A DNA stretch of 64,000 nucleotides from Allocoprococcus sp004560705 (GTDB lineage Bacteria > Bacillota > Clostridia > Lachnospirales > Lachnospiraceae), in the NCBI RefSeq assembly GCF_052065755.1, contig NZ_JBQHTK010000001.1:310001-374000 (forward strand), given 5' to 3'. Both the position numbers and the translations under genes were made by a program. The notes beneath the pieces were generated by a model that was not told the origin of the DNA, did no database searches, and saw only the letters and a program-made list of their open reading frames with translations. Positions 1-8,847 of the stretch are shown here, piece after piece (within the stretch, counting starts at the first letter, position 1; each line of letters starts with the position of its first letter).

Positions 1-977
1 GCGCTTTTCGCCTTTGGAGTTTCTCTGTGTTCTTCCAGTCCGGTATTGTCCTTTCCTACATTTTCTTCCAAATTCCGCTTTGTACGTCCTTCTGAGCTTT
101 CCGTAAATTGTGACATTTTCCCCGCCTCATGCATGCTTACAAGCTGAGCAAGTGTCTGACGCAGTTCTTTTCGTTCTACAATCTTATCCACAAACCCGTG
201 TTCCAGAAGAAATTCAGATCTCTGGAACCCTTTCGGAAGTTTTTGTCCGATGGTCTGTTCAATCACACGCGGTCCCGCAAAACCGATCAGCGCATTTGGT
301 TCAGCCAGAATGATATCTCCTAACATGGCAAAACTTGCTGTAACCCCTCCTGTCGTAGGATCTGTCAAAACACTGATGTAGAGCTGTCCGGCGTCATGAT
401 GCCGTTTTAAGGCTGCAGAAGTCTTGGCCATCTGCATCAGAGAATGAATTCCCTCCTGCATTCTCGCTCCTCCCGAGCATGCAAAGATAATCACCGGAAG
501 CTTTGCCTGCGTCGCGCGCTCAACAGCACGTGTAATCTTCTCACCGACTACTTTCCCCATACTTGCCATCATGAATCGTCCGTCACATACAGCCAGCGCC
601 ACTTCACGTCCTTCTATTTTTGCCTTACCGGTCACAACCGCCTCATCCAACCCGGTCTTCTCCTGAAGCATTTTTACCTTTTCTTCATAGCCTTTATAAT
701 GCAGTGGATTTCCGGAGGTAAGGCCCTCGTCCCATGCCTCAAATGTATCTGGATCAGCGATCATTTCTATACGTCGCATCGCATGTACTCTGAAATAATT
801 TCCGCATTTCGGACAAATATAGTATCCTTTTTTCACATCTTCCGTGAAAATCGCCGCTTTACAGGCATTACATTTTTTCAGAATTCCTTCCGGCACTTCC
901 GGAGATGTCATTCGCTTACCGGATCCTTCATTTTTCCCAAGGTTGATTCCCTTTTTAAACATATTTGCCAACTGCAT
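1..977 (-). CDS. accD: acetyl-CoA carboxylase carboxyltransferase beta subunit (partial, runs off window)
   Basis: Beta half of the carboxyltransferase that moves CO2 from biotin on AccB to acetyl-CoA, giving malonyl-CoA in the cytosol. I read it directly from the minus strand: ATG at 977 preceded by AGGAGAG, then open to base 1 without a stop (about 325 codons). An N-terminal four-cysteine zinc ribbon is visible (C36, C39, C55, C58), followed by crotonase-fold motifs such as GGARMQEG and DPTTGGVTASFAMLGD. The last 25 or so residues are hydrophilic and lie beyond the usual AccD core (E. coli about 304 aa), so this is either a long tail or a linker into a fused alpha subunit outside the window. 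It follows accC by 37 nt as the distal gene of the fatty-acid operon. Confidence 0.93.
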   Translation of the reverse strand, partial: MQLANMFKKGINLGKNEGSGKRMTSPEVPEGILKKCNACKAAIFTEDVKKGYYICPKCGNYFRVHAMRRIEMIADPDTFEAWDEGLTSGNPLHYKGYEEKVKMLQEKTGLDEAVVTGKAKIEGREVALAVCDGRFMMASMGKVVGEKITRAVERATQAKLPVIIFACSGGARMQEGIHSLMQMAKTSAALKRHHDAGQLYISVLTDPTTGGVTASFAMLGDIILAEPNALIGFAGPRVIEQTIGQKLPKGFQRSEFLLEHGFVDKIVERKELRQTLAQLVSMHEAGKMSQFTESSEGRTKRNLEENVGKDNTGLEEHRETPKAKS

Positions 978-1014
978 TTTTCTACTCTCCTGACTCCTGC
1001 TACATTACGAACTG

Positions 1015-2379
1015 CTAGGCCTCTGTATTTCCCAGAAGTTCCTGTTCTTTTTCTGCTACAAACTCTATATCAAAATTCCCATCCTGATAATCCGGGTGGC
1101 TCATGATCTCATACTGATAATCAACATTTGTATCGATTCCCTCAATGATGATCTCACCAAGCGCACACTGCATCTTTCTGACAGCTTCTTTACGGGTCTT
1201 TGCGAAAACAATCAGTTTCGCCAGCATATTATCATAATATGGCGGTACGCTGTAACCACTGTAAATAGCGGAATCGATCCGCACCCCTTTTCCTCCCGGG
1301 AGGTACATATCCCGAATGGTACCCGGGCATGGGCGGAAATTCTTTGCCGGATTTTCCGCGTTGATCCTGCACTCGATGGCATGACCTGTCAAATGCACGT
1401 CTTCCTGCTTTATTGCAAGTTTTTCTCCGTCAGCAATGCGAATCTGAGCCTTGATCAGATCAATTCCGGTCACCCACTCTGTCACCGGATGCTCCACCTG
1501 GATCCGGGTATTCATTTCCATAAAATAGAATTTTCCGGTCTTTTCCAAAAGGAACTCGATGGTACCGGCATTTTCATAATGGGCCGCTTTGGCTGCGCGA
1601 ACTGCTGCGGCTCCCATTTCCGCACGAAGTTCTTCGGAAATGGCCATACACGGGGATTCCTCCACCAGTTTCTGATGGTTTCTCTGAATCGAACAGTCAC
1701 GTTCTCCCAGATGGATGACATTTCCGTATTTATCTGCAAGGATCTGAAATTCAATGTGTTTCGGATGCTGTACAAAATGCTCCAGATACATGGTGCCGTC
1801 TCCGAACGCTGCCTTTGCTTCTGACTGCGCAGTGTGGAATGCATTTTCAAATTCGTCCGGCGTCTGTGCCACGCGCATTCCCTTGCCGCCGCCTCCAAGT
1901 GCTGCTTTGATGATCACCGGATACCCGGTCTCTTCTGCAATCTTTGCGCCTTCTTCTGCATCATAAATCGCATGGTCACTTCCCGGAATGACCGGCACAT
2001 TTGCCTGTACCATTGTGGTTCGCGCCTGGGATTTGTCTCCAAGGCTGCGGATCACATCGGCTCCCGGCCCGATGAAAATAATATTGCATTGTTCGCACAG
2101 TTCTGCAAAACGGCTGTTTTCAGACAAGAATCCGAATCCGGGATGAATCGCATCGGCTCCCGAAATAATCGTCGCACTGATGATCTGTTCCATATTCAGA
2201 TAACTGTCTGAGGACGGCGCCGGTCCGATACAGACTGCTTCGTCTGCAAGCTGTGTGTGAAGCGCCTCTTTGTCAGCTTCCGAATACACCGCAACCGTCT
2301 CGATTCCCATTTCTCTGCACGCACGAATGATACGCACTGCAATCTCGCCACGATTGGCAATCAGTATTTTCCTAATCAT
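1015..2379 (-). CDS. accC: acetyl-CoA carboxylase, biotin carboxylase subunit
   Basis: ATP-dependent carboxylation of the biotin on AccB, the first half-reaction of acetyl-CoA carboxylase. The 454 aa match the family's usual length of about 450. Landmarks are the N-terminal LIANRGEIAVR, the ATP-grasp glycine-rich loop (KAALGGGGKGMR), the HIEFQ strand, ERDCSIQRNHQK, and the catalytic MNTRIQVEHPVTE segment. It lies 9 nt downstream of fabZ and just ahead of accD, so stoichiometric expression with the other ACC subunits is expected. Full length, no disruption seen. Confidence 0.97.
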   Translation of the reverse strand: MIRKILIANRGEIAVRIIRACREMGIETVAVYSEADKEALHTQLADEAVCIGPAPSSDSYLNMEQIISATIISGADAIHPGFGFLSENSRFAELCEQCNIIFIGPGADVIRSLGDKSQARTTMVQANVPVIPGSDHAIYDAEEGAKIAEETGYPVIIKAALGGGGKGMRVAQTPDEFENAFHTAQSEAKAAFGDGTMYLEHFVQHPKHIEFQILADKYGNVIHLGERDCSIQRNHQKLVEESPCMAISEELRAEMGAAAVRAAKAAHYENAGTIEFLLEKTGKFYFMEMNTRIQVEHPVTEWVTGIDLIKAQIRIADGEKLAIKQEDVHLTGHAIECRINAENPAKNFRPCPGTIRDMYLPGGKGVRIDSAIYSGYSVPPYYDNMLAKLIVFAKTRKEAVRKMQCALGEIIIEGIDTNVDYQYEIMSHPDYQDGNFDIEFVAEKEQELLGNTEA

Positions 2380-2388
2380 ATCTATCCC

Positions 2389-2817
2389 CTATCCGATCAT
2401 CAGCGACAACTCTGCTTTTACAGCCACTTCTCCGTCAACAGAGGCAATTCCTTCCCCGATGACCAGAGGGCCTTTCTGCCGGATGATTCTCGCCTCCAGT
2501 TTCAGCTTATCTCCCGGAACGACCTTGCGGCGGAACTTGCAGTTCTTGATTCCCCCGAAATATCCGAGCTTTCCTTTGTTTTCTTCCTGCATCAGAACCG
2601 CTACTGCTCCGGTCTGCGCCAGTGCTTCCACGATCAGAACGCCCGGCATGACCGGCTCCTGCGGGAAATGTCCCGCAAAGAAATCCTCACGGTATGTAAC
2701 GCATTTGTACCCGATGGCATACTCGCCCGGTTCATAGTCCTCAATGTAATCCACCAGCAGAAACGGATGTCTGTGCGGAATGATTTCTTTAATCTCTGTA
2801 ATACCCAAATGTTTCAT
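2389..2817 (-). CDS. fabZ: 3-hydroxyacyl-ACP dehydratase FabZ
   Basis: Dehydrates 3-hydroxyacyl-ACP to trans-2-enoyl-ACP in type II fatty-acid elongation. The 142-aa hot-dog protein has the catalytic pair in GHFP (H50) and LIVEALAQ (E64), plus the N-terminal PHRHPFLLVD signature. I chose the ATG at 2817 because AAGGAGG sits about 5 nt upstream; the longer reading from 2835 would overlap accB and place that ribosome site inside the gene. It sits between accB and accC, as in many clostridial fab operons. Confidence 0.96.
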   Translation of the reverse strand: MKHLGITEIKEIIPHRHPFLLVDYIEDYEPGEYAIGYKCVTYREDFFAGHFPQEPVMPGVLIVEALAQTGAVAVLMQEENKGKLGYFGGIKNCKFRRKVVPGDKLKLEARIIRQKGPLVIGEGIASVDGEVAVKAELSLMIG

Positions 2818-2827
2818 CGCTGCCTCC

Positions 2828-3268
2828 TTACGCAATTCTGAATAACGGCTGTCCGTATTCTACGGCTTCCCCATTCTTTACCAGCACTTCTGTAACAGTA
2901 CCGTCAAATTCAGATTCAATTTCATTCATCAGTTTCATTGCTTCTACGATTGCCACAGTCTGCCCCTTCTTCACACGGTCGCCCACAGACACAAAAGGCT
3001 GGGCATCTTCTGCCGGTGCAGCGTAAAATGTTCCGACAAGTGGAGATTTAACTAGATTTCCGTTCGGTTCCATCGCCGGGATCTCTGCTTTCGCGGCCTG
3101 CGTTTTCTGTTCTATTGTAACAACCTGAACGTTTTCATTCGTACCCTTTACCGGTTCTTTTTCTTTTCGGATATTCAGTTTTACATTTCCTTCTTCATAT
3201 TCAAAGCCACTCAGTGCCGAATCGGAAACGGCCTGAATTAATTTCACCAGATTCTCTAATTCCATCAT
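2828..3268 (-). CDS. accB: biotin carboxyl carrier protein of acetyl-CoA carboxylase
   Basis: Carries CO2 on covalently bound biotin between AccC and AccA/AccD. 146 aa: a charged N-terminal domain, a linker of about 40 residues rich in Gln/Ala/Pro, and a C-terminal biotinyl domain with VEAMKLMNEIE, where K112 is the predicted biotinylated lysine. The start is one of two adjacent Met codons behind AGGGGCAGG, 9 nt after the fabF stop. Placement after fabF and before fabZ is typical of Firmicutes operons. Confidence 0.96.
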   Translation of the reverse strand: MMELENLVKLIQAVSDSALSGFEYEEGNVKLNIRKEKEPVKGTNENVQVVTIEQKTQAAKAEIPAMEPNGNLVKSPLVGTFYAAPAEDAQPFVSVGDRVKKGQTVAIVEAMKLMNEIESEFDGTVTEVLVKNGEAVEYGQPLFRIA

Positions 3269-3277
3269 CCTGCCCCT

Positions 3278-4516
3278 CTAACCTTCATATTTTTTCATCA
3301 GCAGGACCGCATTGTGTCCGCCAAATCCCAGAGAATTACTCATTGCATATTTGATTTCCTTTTCCACCGGAGCACCGACTGCATAGTTCAGATCACATTC
3401 CTCATCTGTTTCTTTTGTTCCGATCGTCTGATGAATGAATCCGTCCTGGATGGATTTTACACAAGTCACACACTCTACCGCGCCTGCCGCACCGAGCAGA
3501 TGACCGATCATGGATTTCGTCGAGTTGACTACAAGATCTTTTGCCGCATCACCGAATGCTCTCTTGATCGCATAGGTCTCGAACAGATCATTGTGGTGTG
3601 TGCTGGTTCCGTGTGCATTAATATACTGAACCTCCGACGGAGTCACACCTGCTTCTTCCATGGCAAGTTCCATCGCTTTGGCAGCTCCGCTTCCATCCTC
3701 CGCCGGGGAAGTAATATGGTATGCATCTCCGGTGGAACCGTATCCTACAAGCTCTGCATAAATCTTCGCGCCTCTGGCCTTTGCATGTTCCAGTTCCTCC
3801 AGAACGACCACGCCTGCCCCCTCTCCGAGAACGAACCCGCTTCTGTCCTTATCAAACGGAATAGAAGCTCTCTTCGGATCCTCACTGGTCGTAAGCGCAG
3901 TCAGCGCGGTAAATCCTGCCACACCAGTCGGACAGATACAGCTTTCGGTTCCGCCTGCAAACATCACATCCGCATCGTCGTACTGGATTGCACGGAACGC
4001 ATCACCGATACAGTTGGTTCCGGTCGCACAGGCTGTGACAACATTTGTGCATTTTCCCTTCAGTCCAAGCTGAATCGAAACATTTCCGGCTGCCATATTG
4101 GAGATCATCATGGGAACCATCAAAGGAGCAACTCTTCCCGGCCCCTTCTGCAGAATCGTGGTGTACTGTTTTTCAATCTGCTGAAGGCTTCCGATACCGG
4201 AACCGATAATCACACCGCAGCGGTACGGGTCTTCCTTTTCAATCTCGAAACCGGCATCCTCACAGGCTTCTTTTGCAGCCACAACCGCATACTGTGAGAA
4301 TGTTTCCATACGTTTTGCCGCTTTAAAATCCATGCGTTTCTTCGCAGAAAATCCTTTTACTTCTGCCGCGATCTTTACTTTATAATCTGATGTGTCAAAT
4401 TTGGTGATCGCACCGATTCCGCATCTGCCTTCTTTGATCCCTTCCCAAAATTCATCTACCGTATTTCCAATCGGCGTAATCGCTCCAAGACCTGTAATCA
4501 CTACTCTGCGTTTCAT
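3278..4516 (-). CDS. fabF: beta-ketoacyl-ACP synthase II
   Basis: Condensing enzyme that elongates acyl-ACP with malonyl-ACP. 412 aa, the usual length. The Cys-His-His triad is visible: C163 in TACATGT, H302 in NAHGTST and H339 in STKSMIGHLLGAAG. The N-terminus has the standard RVVITGLGAITPIG. It follows fabG by 12 nt. It is the only elongating KAS in the window, so it may also serve unsaturated or branched chains, but that is inference. Confidence 0.97.
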   Translation of the reverse strand: MKRRVVITGLGAITPIGNTVDEFWEGIKEGRCGIGAITKFDTSDYKVKIAAEVKGFSAKKRMDFKAAKRMETFSQYAVVAAKEACEDAGFEIEKEDPYRCGVIIGSGIGSLQQIEKQYTTILQKGPGRVAPLMVPMMISNMAAGNVSIQLGLKGKCTNVVTACATGTNCIGDAFRAIQYDDADVMFAGGTESCICPTGVAGFTALTALTTSEDPKRASIPFDKDRSGFVLGEGAGVVVLEELEHAKARGAKIYAELVGYGSTGDAYHITSPAEDGSGAAKAMELAMEEAGVTPSEVQYINAHGTSTHHNDLFETYAIKRAFGDAAKDLVVNSTKSMIGHLLGAAGAVECVTCVKSIQDGFIHQTIGTKETDEECDLNYAVGAPVEKEIKYAMSNSLGFGGHNAVLLMKKYEG

Positions 4517-4528
4517 ATTTCCACCCTC

Positions 4529-5269
4529 CTATATCGCCATGCCACCGTCTACTGCAAGCACCTGGCCCGTGATATACCCTGCTTCGTCGGATGCAAGAAA
4601 TGCTGCTGCTGCTGCAATATCTCCGGTCTGACCCAGACGACCCAGAGGAATCTGTTTCATTGTTTCTTCTTTCACTTTGTCGGATAACACGTTGGTCATA
4701 TCCGTCTCAATATATCCCGGAGCAATCGCATTCACCGTAATTCCACGACTCGCAAGTTCCTTTGCCGCGGATTTTGTCATGCCGATCACACCTGCTTTTG
4801 ATGCTGCGTAATTGATCTGTCCTGCGTTTCCGGAAAGTCCCACTACAGAAGACATATTAATGATTCTTCCGCTTCTCTGCTTCATCATCTGTCTGGACGC
4901 AAACCTTATGCAGTGGAAAGTTCCTTTCAGATTCACGTCTACAACATTCGTAAAGTCTTCCTCACTCATCCGCATGATCAATCCGTCTTTCGTGATACCT
5001 GCATTATTTACAAGAATATCGATTCTGCCGAACTGATCGATCACTTCCTTAATAAATGCTTCGCACGCGTCATAGTCCGCCACATTGCACTGCTTGATCA
5101 CGGCCCGGCCGCCATCTACTATAATACTTTGTTTTACTTCCTCCGCTTTCTGTGCAGAACCGTTATAATTAATGACCACCGTCGCTCCAAGCTGCGCAAA
5201 CTTCATTGCTATTGCCTTCCCGATTCCGCGGGATGCACCGGTCACTACTGCGATTTTTCCGTTTAACAT
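4529..5269 (-). CDS. fabG: 3-oxoacyl-ACP reductase
   Basis: NADPH-dependent reduction of 3-ketoacyl-ACP. A 246-aa classical short-chain dehydrogenase: TGASRGIG cofactor loop, NNAG motif near residue 88, S140/S141 with Y154-x3-K158 (YAASK) as the catalytic group, and the C-terminal ITGQVLAVDGG that closes FabG tetramers. It lies 15 nt after fabD. The operon position makes FabG far more likely than a generic SDR. Confidence 0.96.
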   Translation of the reverse strand: MLNGKIAVVTGASRGIGKAIAMKFAQLGATVVINYNGSAQKAEEVKQSIIVDGGRAVIKQCNVADYDACEAFIKEVIDQFGRIDILVNNAGITKDGLIMRMSEEDFTNVVDVNLKGTFHCIRFASRQMMKQRSGRIINMSSVVGLSGNAGQINYAASKAGVIGMTKSAAKELASRGITVNAIAPGYIETDMTNVLSDKVKEETMKQIPLGRLGQTGDIAAAAAFLASDEAGYITGQVLAVDGGMAI

Positions 5270-5284
5270 ATTTCTTCTCCTCTA

Positions 5285-6208
5285 CTAAACAGTCAATTCC
5301 AAGACCACCTTGTCTATGTCTTCCCAGGTTCCAATGTTGTAAACCTTTACGCTGCGGTCAATTTTCCTCAGAAACCCTGCCAGCGTTTTACCCGGCCCGA
5401 TTTCTACAAACGTATCCACGCCTTCCGCGATCATACGCTCTACACTTTCCTGCCAGCGCACGGAAGCCGCAACCTGTTCAGCCAGAAGTTTCTTCGTTTC
5501 ACGAATGTCGGTTACATATTCGGCCGTTACATTTGTCACATAAGGAATCTGAAGTGGTTCCATTTCTACTTTTTCCATTTCTTTCGCAAGTTCTTCACCT
5601 GCTTGTTTCAGCATCGGTGAATGGAACGGACCGCTGACATTCAGAAGCACCGCCCTTTTAGCTCCCGCTTCTTTTAATATTTCTGCCGCTTTCTCCACCG
5701 CTTTCGTCTCACCGGTGATAACGATCTGGCCCGGGCAATTGTAATTTGCCACCGTGACTCCTTCCAAATCCTTAATCCCTTCTTCGATTACCGATGCATC
5801 CATTCCAAGGATTGCCGCCATGGCGCCTTCTCCTGCCGGAACCGTATTCTGCATCAGAATCCCTCTTTTTCTCACCAGATAAATTGCATCCTCTTCCTTC
5901 ATGCCTCCAGCGACGCTGATCGCGCAATACTCGCCAAGACTAAGTCCCGCCGTCACATCAGGTTTCAGACCTCTTTCCTCCACAACCTTCGTCATGGCAA
6001 GGCAAGTCGTCACAAGCGCTGCCTGTGTATATTCGGTCAGATCCAGTTTCTCATTTTCTTCAAAGCATAATGCTTTCATATCTATCTGCAAAAGTTCGCT
6101 TGCCTTATCATAGACAGCCTTTGCAAGTTCACTATTTTCATAAAAATCTTTTCCCATGCCGGGTTTCTGAGCGCCCTGTCCTGGGTAAATAAATGCAATC
6201 TTAGCCAT
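5285..6208 (-). CDS. fabD: malonyl-CoA:ACP transacylase
   Basis: Loads malonyl from CoA onto ACP for FabH and FabF. 307 aa with the oxyanion QGAQ loop near the N-terminus, nucleophile S90 in GLSLGEY and H196 in GPFHSPML. Its start overlaps the end of fabK by 8 nt, which suggests translational coupling. Full length. Confidence 0.96.
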   Translation of the reverse strand: MAKIAFIYPGQGAQKPGMGKDFYENSELAKAVYDKASELLQIDMKALCFEENEKLDLTEYTQAALVTTCLAMTKVVEERGLKPDVTAGLSLGEYCAISVAGGMKEEDAIYLVRKRGILMQNTVPAGEGAMAAILGMDASVIEEGIKDLEGVTVANYNCPGQIVITGETKAVEKAAEILKEAGAKRAVLLNVSGPFHSPMLKQAGEELAKEMEKVEMEPLQIPYVTNVTAEYVTDIRETKKLLAEQVAASVRWQESVERMIAEGVDTFVEIGPGKTLAGFLRKIDRSVKVYNIGTWEDIDKVVLELTV

Positions 6209-7139
6209 AGATGTTCAGTCCTCCAATCAGCGCATCTGTCTCCTTCACCAGTTTCTGAATCAGCTCCTCGCAGCTTAAGATCTCTTTCACCATCGCCGCA
6301 CTCTGTCCGGCCATCACACTGCCGTTTACAACATCTCCGTCAACGACCGCTCTGCGAAGTCCGCCCAGAGTCAGATGCTCCAGTTCCTCAAAGCTAGCTC
6401 CCGCTTTCTCCATATCCAGATACTGCTTCGTCATCTGATTTCTCAGAGCACGCACCGGATGGCCGGTTGTTCTGCCGGTTACTCTGGAATCGATATCCTT
6501 TGCTTTAAGGATTGCATTTTTATAATTTTCATGAACCATAGATTCTTTCGTTGCCACAAAATGGGTCCCCATCTGTACCGCTCTTGCTCCAAGCATAAAT
6601 GTAGCCGCAATTCCTCTTCCGTCTGCAATTCCACCCGCAGCAATAACCGGAATGTTCACCGCATCAACGATCTGCGGAACCAAAACCATCGTCGTATTCT
6701 CGCCGATATGTCCTCCCGCTTCTGTTCCTTCCGCTACCAGCGCATCCGCACCGCAGCGCTCCATTCTTTTTGCAAGTGCAACGGAAGCCACAACCGGGAT
6801 GACCTTAACCCCTGCTTCCTTCCACATTTTCATATATTTCTCTGGATTTCCAGCACCAGTGGTAACCACCTTCACGCCTTCTTCCGCTACCACTTTTGCC
6901 ACTTCATCCGCATAAGGACTCATGAGCATAATGTTGACACCAAATGGTTTGTCAGTCAGTTTCTTTGCTTCTCTGATCTGTTCGCGTACCCATTCTGCCG
7001 GGGCACTCGCAGCTCCAATGAGTCCAAGCCCACCGGCATTTGATACGCCGGCCGCAAGATGATACTCAGCAACCCAGGCCATTCCTCCCTGGATAATCGG
7101 ATATTCTATTCCAAGTAATTCGGTTACTTCTGTCTTCAT
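6201..7139 (-). CDS. fabK: enoyl-ACP reductase II (FMN-dependent)
   Basis: Reduces trans-2-enoyl-ACP in the last step of each elongation cycle, using FMN rather than the SDR fold of FabI. 312 aa with the nitronate-monooxygenase-like TIM barrel: YPIIQGGMAWV start, GTEAGGHIGE (the FabK glycine/histidine motif), AAGGIADGRG and LGARAVQMGT phosphate-binding loops. No FabI or FabL lies in the operon, so FabK is probably the main enoyl reductase; FabK-type enzymes are classically triclosan-insensitive. Located between acpP and fabD, ATG preceded by AAGAGGTTG. Confidence 0.95.
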   Translation of the reverse strand: MKTEVTELLGIEYPIIQGGMAWVAEYHLAAGVSNAGGLGLIGAASAPAEWVREQIREAKKLTDKPFGVNIMLMSPYADEVAKVVAEEGVKVVTTGAGNPEKYMKMWKEAGVKVIPVVASVALAKRMERCGADALVAEGTEAGGHIGENTTMVLVPQIVDAVNIPVIAAGGIADGRGIAATFMLGARAVQMGTHFVATKESMVHENYKNAILKAKDIDSRVTGRTTGHPVRALRNQMTKQYLDMEKAGASFEELEHLTLGGLRRAVVDGDVVNGSVMAGQSAAMVKEILSCEELIQKLVKETDALIGGLNIYG

Positions 7140-7197
7140 ATTACAACCTCTTTTTTCTTAAATGACTTACTCTGACTAATGATTCACTTATTCGGAT

Positions 7198-7422
7198 TTA
7201 TTTCTCTAATCCTTTGATGTAAGTTACAACGCTGCCGATCGTAGTAAGATCACCGATCGCTTCTGTATCGATTTCCACACCGAACTCATCTTCAAATGAC
7301 ATAACCATGTCCATAAGATCCAGAGAATCTGCTCCAAGTGATTCAAACGTTGTTTCCTCTGTAAGGTCTGCTGCGTCTACTCCTAAACCTTCTGCTACGA
7401 TTGCTTTTACTTTCTCTAACAT
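7198..7422 (-). CDS. acpP: acyl carrier protein
   Basis: Carries growing acyl chains on phosphopantetheine. 74 aa when started at the ATG at 7422, which has GGAGACAATCAC just upstream; the longer in-frame reading from 7449 adds an unlikely MKREEGDNH leader containing the ribosome site. The prosthetic serine is S33 in GADSLDLMD. Acidic, helical composition is typical. About 60 nt separate it from both fabH and fabK, more than elsewhere in the operon; I see no convincing terminator or promoter there. Confidence 0.97.
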   Translation of the reverse strand: MLEKVKAIVAEGLGVDAADLTEETTFESLGADSLDLMDMVMSFEDEFGVEIDTEAIGDLTTIGSVVTYIKGLEK

Positions 7423-7509
7423 GTGATTGTCTCCTTCTTCTCTTTTCATTTTTTCTATTTAATCATATATGTAATCCGTCCTGCGCCTGCGCCGACAGCT
7501 ATTACCTTG

Positions 7510-8472
7510 TTACCATTCAATAAGGGATGCTCCCCAGGAAAGCCCTGCTCCAAATCCTGCTATAACAATCCTCTGCCCTTTTTGCAGCATTCCGCTTCGG
7601 TTCATTTCATCCAGAAGAATCGGAATGCTGGCAGAAGATGTATTTCCAAATTCAGAAATATTCATCGGGAATTTACAAATATCAATTTTCATTCTCTTTG
7701 CCACCGATTCGATAATTCTCTGATTCGCCTGATGAAGGACAAACCAGTCGATATCCTCTTTTACATAATCTGTCCTGCCAAGGAGTTCTTCTATCACTTC
7801 CGGGACTTTCTTCACTGCGAATTTAAACACTTCCTTACCATCCATCGATAAGTAAGTCTGCTTTGCTGCCTCTTTTTCTTCCCAGCCCTTCTGATGTCGG
7901 CTTTCACAGGCCAGTACCTCTCCCATAGTGCCATCTGAATGTGTCACACATGGGAAAACTTCTCCTTCCTCCCCGCGAATCACTGCGGCTCCCGCACCGT
8001 CGCCGAACAGGATACAGCTTCCTCTGTCTTCCCAGTTCACGATGTTAGAAAGCGTCTCACTTCCTATGATCAGAATGGTTCTGTACATTCCTGATGCGAT
8101 ATATGCCTGCGCAGCATTATAGGCAAACACAAATCCTGCGCACGCAGCGCTCATATCAAAACAGGTCGCGTTCTCTGCCCCCAGTGCCTTCTGAACTTCA
8201 CACGACACACAAGGAATGATTGTATTCGGTGTGATCGTTGCTGTCAGGATCAGATCCAATTCTTTCGCTTCTACTTTTCCATTCTCCAGAGCCGCCCTGG
8301 CAGCCTTAACAGCCATACTCATCGTTGTGTCTTCATCTGCAATATGCCTTCTCACAATCCCAGTTCGTTCACGAATCCACTCATTACTGGTCTCCACTAT
8401 TTTCGCTATGTCATGATTGTCGTAAAAGTTTTCCGGGGCGTACGCTCCGATACCACATATTTTTCCTCTCAT
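7510..8472 (-). CDS. fabH: beta-ketoacyl-ACP synthase III
   Basis: Initiates fatty-acid synthesis by condensing acyl-CoA with malonyl-ACP. 320 aa; the Cys-His-Asn triad is C111 (SAACAGF), H247 (LHQANQR) and N277 (FGNTSSAS). First gene of the operon, immediately downstream of a FabT-like palindrome (8518-8530). No MarR-type regulator gene lies next to it, although many Firmicutes place fabT there. Confidence 0.97.
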   Translation of the reverse strand: MRGKICGIGAYAPENFYDNHDIAKIVETSNEWIRERTGIVRRHIADEDTTMSMAVKAARAALENGKVEAKELDLILTATITPNTIIPCVSCEVQKALGAENATCFDMSAACAGFVFAYNAAQAYIASGMYRTILIIGSETLSNIVNWEDRGSCILFGDGAGAAVIRGEEGEVFPCVTHSDGTMGEVLACESRHQKGWEEKEAAKQTYLSMDGKEVFKFAVKKVPEVIEELLGRTDYVKEDIDWFVLHQANQRIIESVAKRMKIDICKFPMNISEFGNTSSASIPILLDEMNRSGMLQKGQRIVIAGFGAGLSWGASLIEW

Positions 8473-8517
8473 ACTGTCCTCTTGGTCTTAAATATAGATA
8501 TTTTTGATTTAAAATAC

Positions 8518-8530
8518 TTTGAGTTTCAAA
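8518..8530. promoter_or_regulatory. FabT-like operator upstream of the fatty-acid operon
   Basis: A perfect inverted repeat TTTGA-GTT-TCAAA lies 46 nt before fabH. It matches the TTTGA-N3-TCAAA core known for FabT, the MarR-family acyl-ACP-responsive repressor of streptococci and relatives. A minus-strand TTGTCA (8541 to 8536) next to it could be a -35 box, so binding would block the promoter. Further TTTGA half sites flank it on both sides. The -10 is not clear. The match rests on the motif alone. Confidence 0.6.
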
Positions 8531-8640
8531 CTATTTGACAATATAACATATATATAAGCGTTTGGCAAGAGGTTTTTTGATTTTCTTTTCGACATGAATT
8601 ATTTTGGTAATCTAACAAGAATAGAAATAAGATTTGAAGA

Positions 8641-8676
8641 AAGAAAAAACGAGAACACATTCTCATGTATTCTCGT
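8641..8676 (-). terminator. Rho-independent terminator of tRNA-Leu
   Basis: On the minus strand, just after tRNA-Leu, ACGAGAA pairs with TTCTCGT (8649-8655 with 8670-8676, inner ACAT/ATGT extension), followed by a T-rich tail over 8641-8648. Confidence 0.75.
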
Positions 8677-8687
8677 TCATCTATTTA

Positions 8688-8770
8688 TGCGGAAGATGGG
8701 ACTTGAACCCACACGCCCTTGCGAGCACTAGAACCTGAATCTAGCTCGTCTGCCATTCCGACACTTCCGC
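8688..8770 (-). tRNA. tRNA-Leu(CAG)
   Basis: 83-nt cloverleaf on the minus strand. Acceptor stem GCGGAAG/CTTCCGC, T-loop GGTTCAAGTCC, long variable arm typical of class II tRNAs, and anticodon loop TTCAGGT between CTAGA and TCTAG giving CAG. CCA is not encoded. It has its own promoter, TTGCAT (8812 to 8807)-17 nt-TAATAT (8789 to 8784), and terminator. Confidence 0.95.
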
Positions 8771-8783
8771 GTCAACAATAGGT

Positions 8784-8812
8784 ATATTACCACATCATTT
8801 TTAAAAATGCAA
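8784..8812 (-). promoter_or_regulatory. sigma-A-type promoter of tRNA-Leu
   Basis: Minus strand TTGCAT, 17-nt spacer, TAATAT, ending 14 nt before the tRNA 5' end. Confidence 0.7.
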
Positions 8813-8847
8813 GAGGAAAATCAAAAAAATTATTTTTTTCGCTCCCA

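Noticed and set aside
444..1106. 220-aa plus-strand ORF
   Set aside because: Fully antisense to accD and accC, which carry unmistakable motifs.
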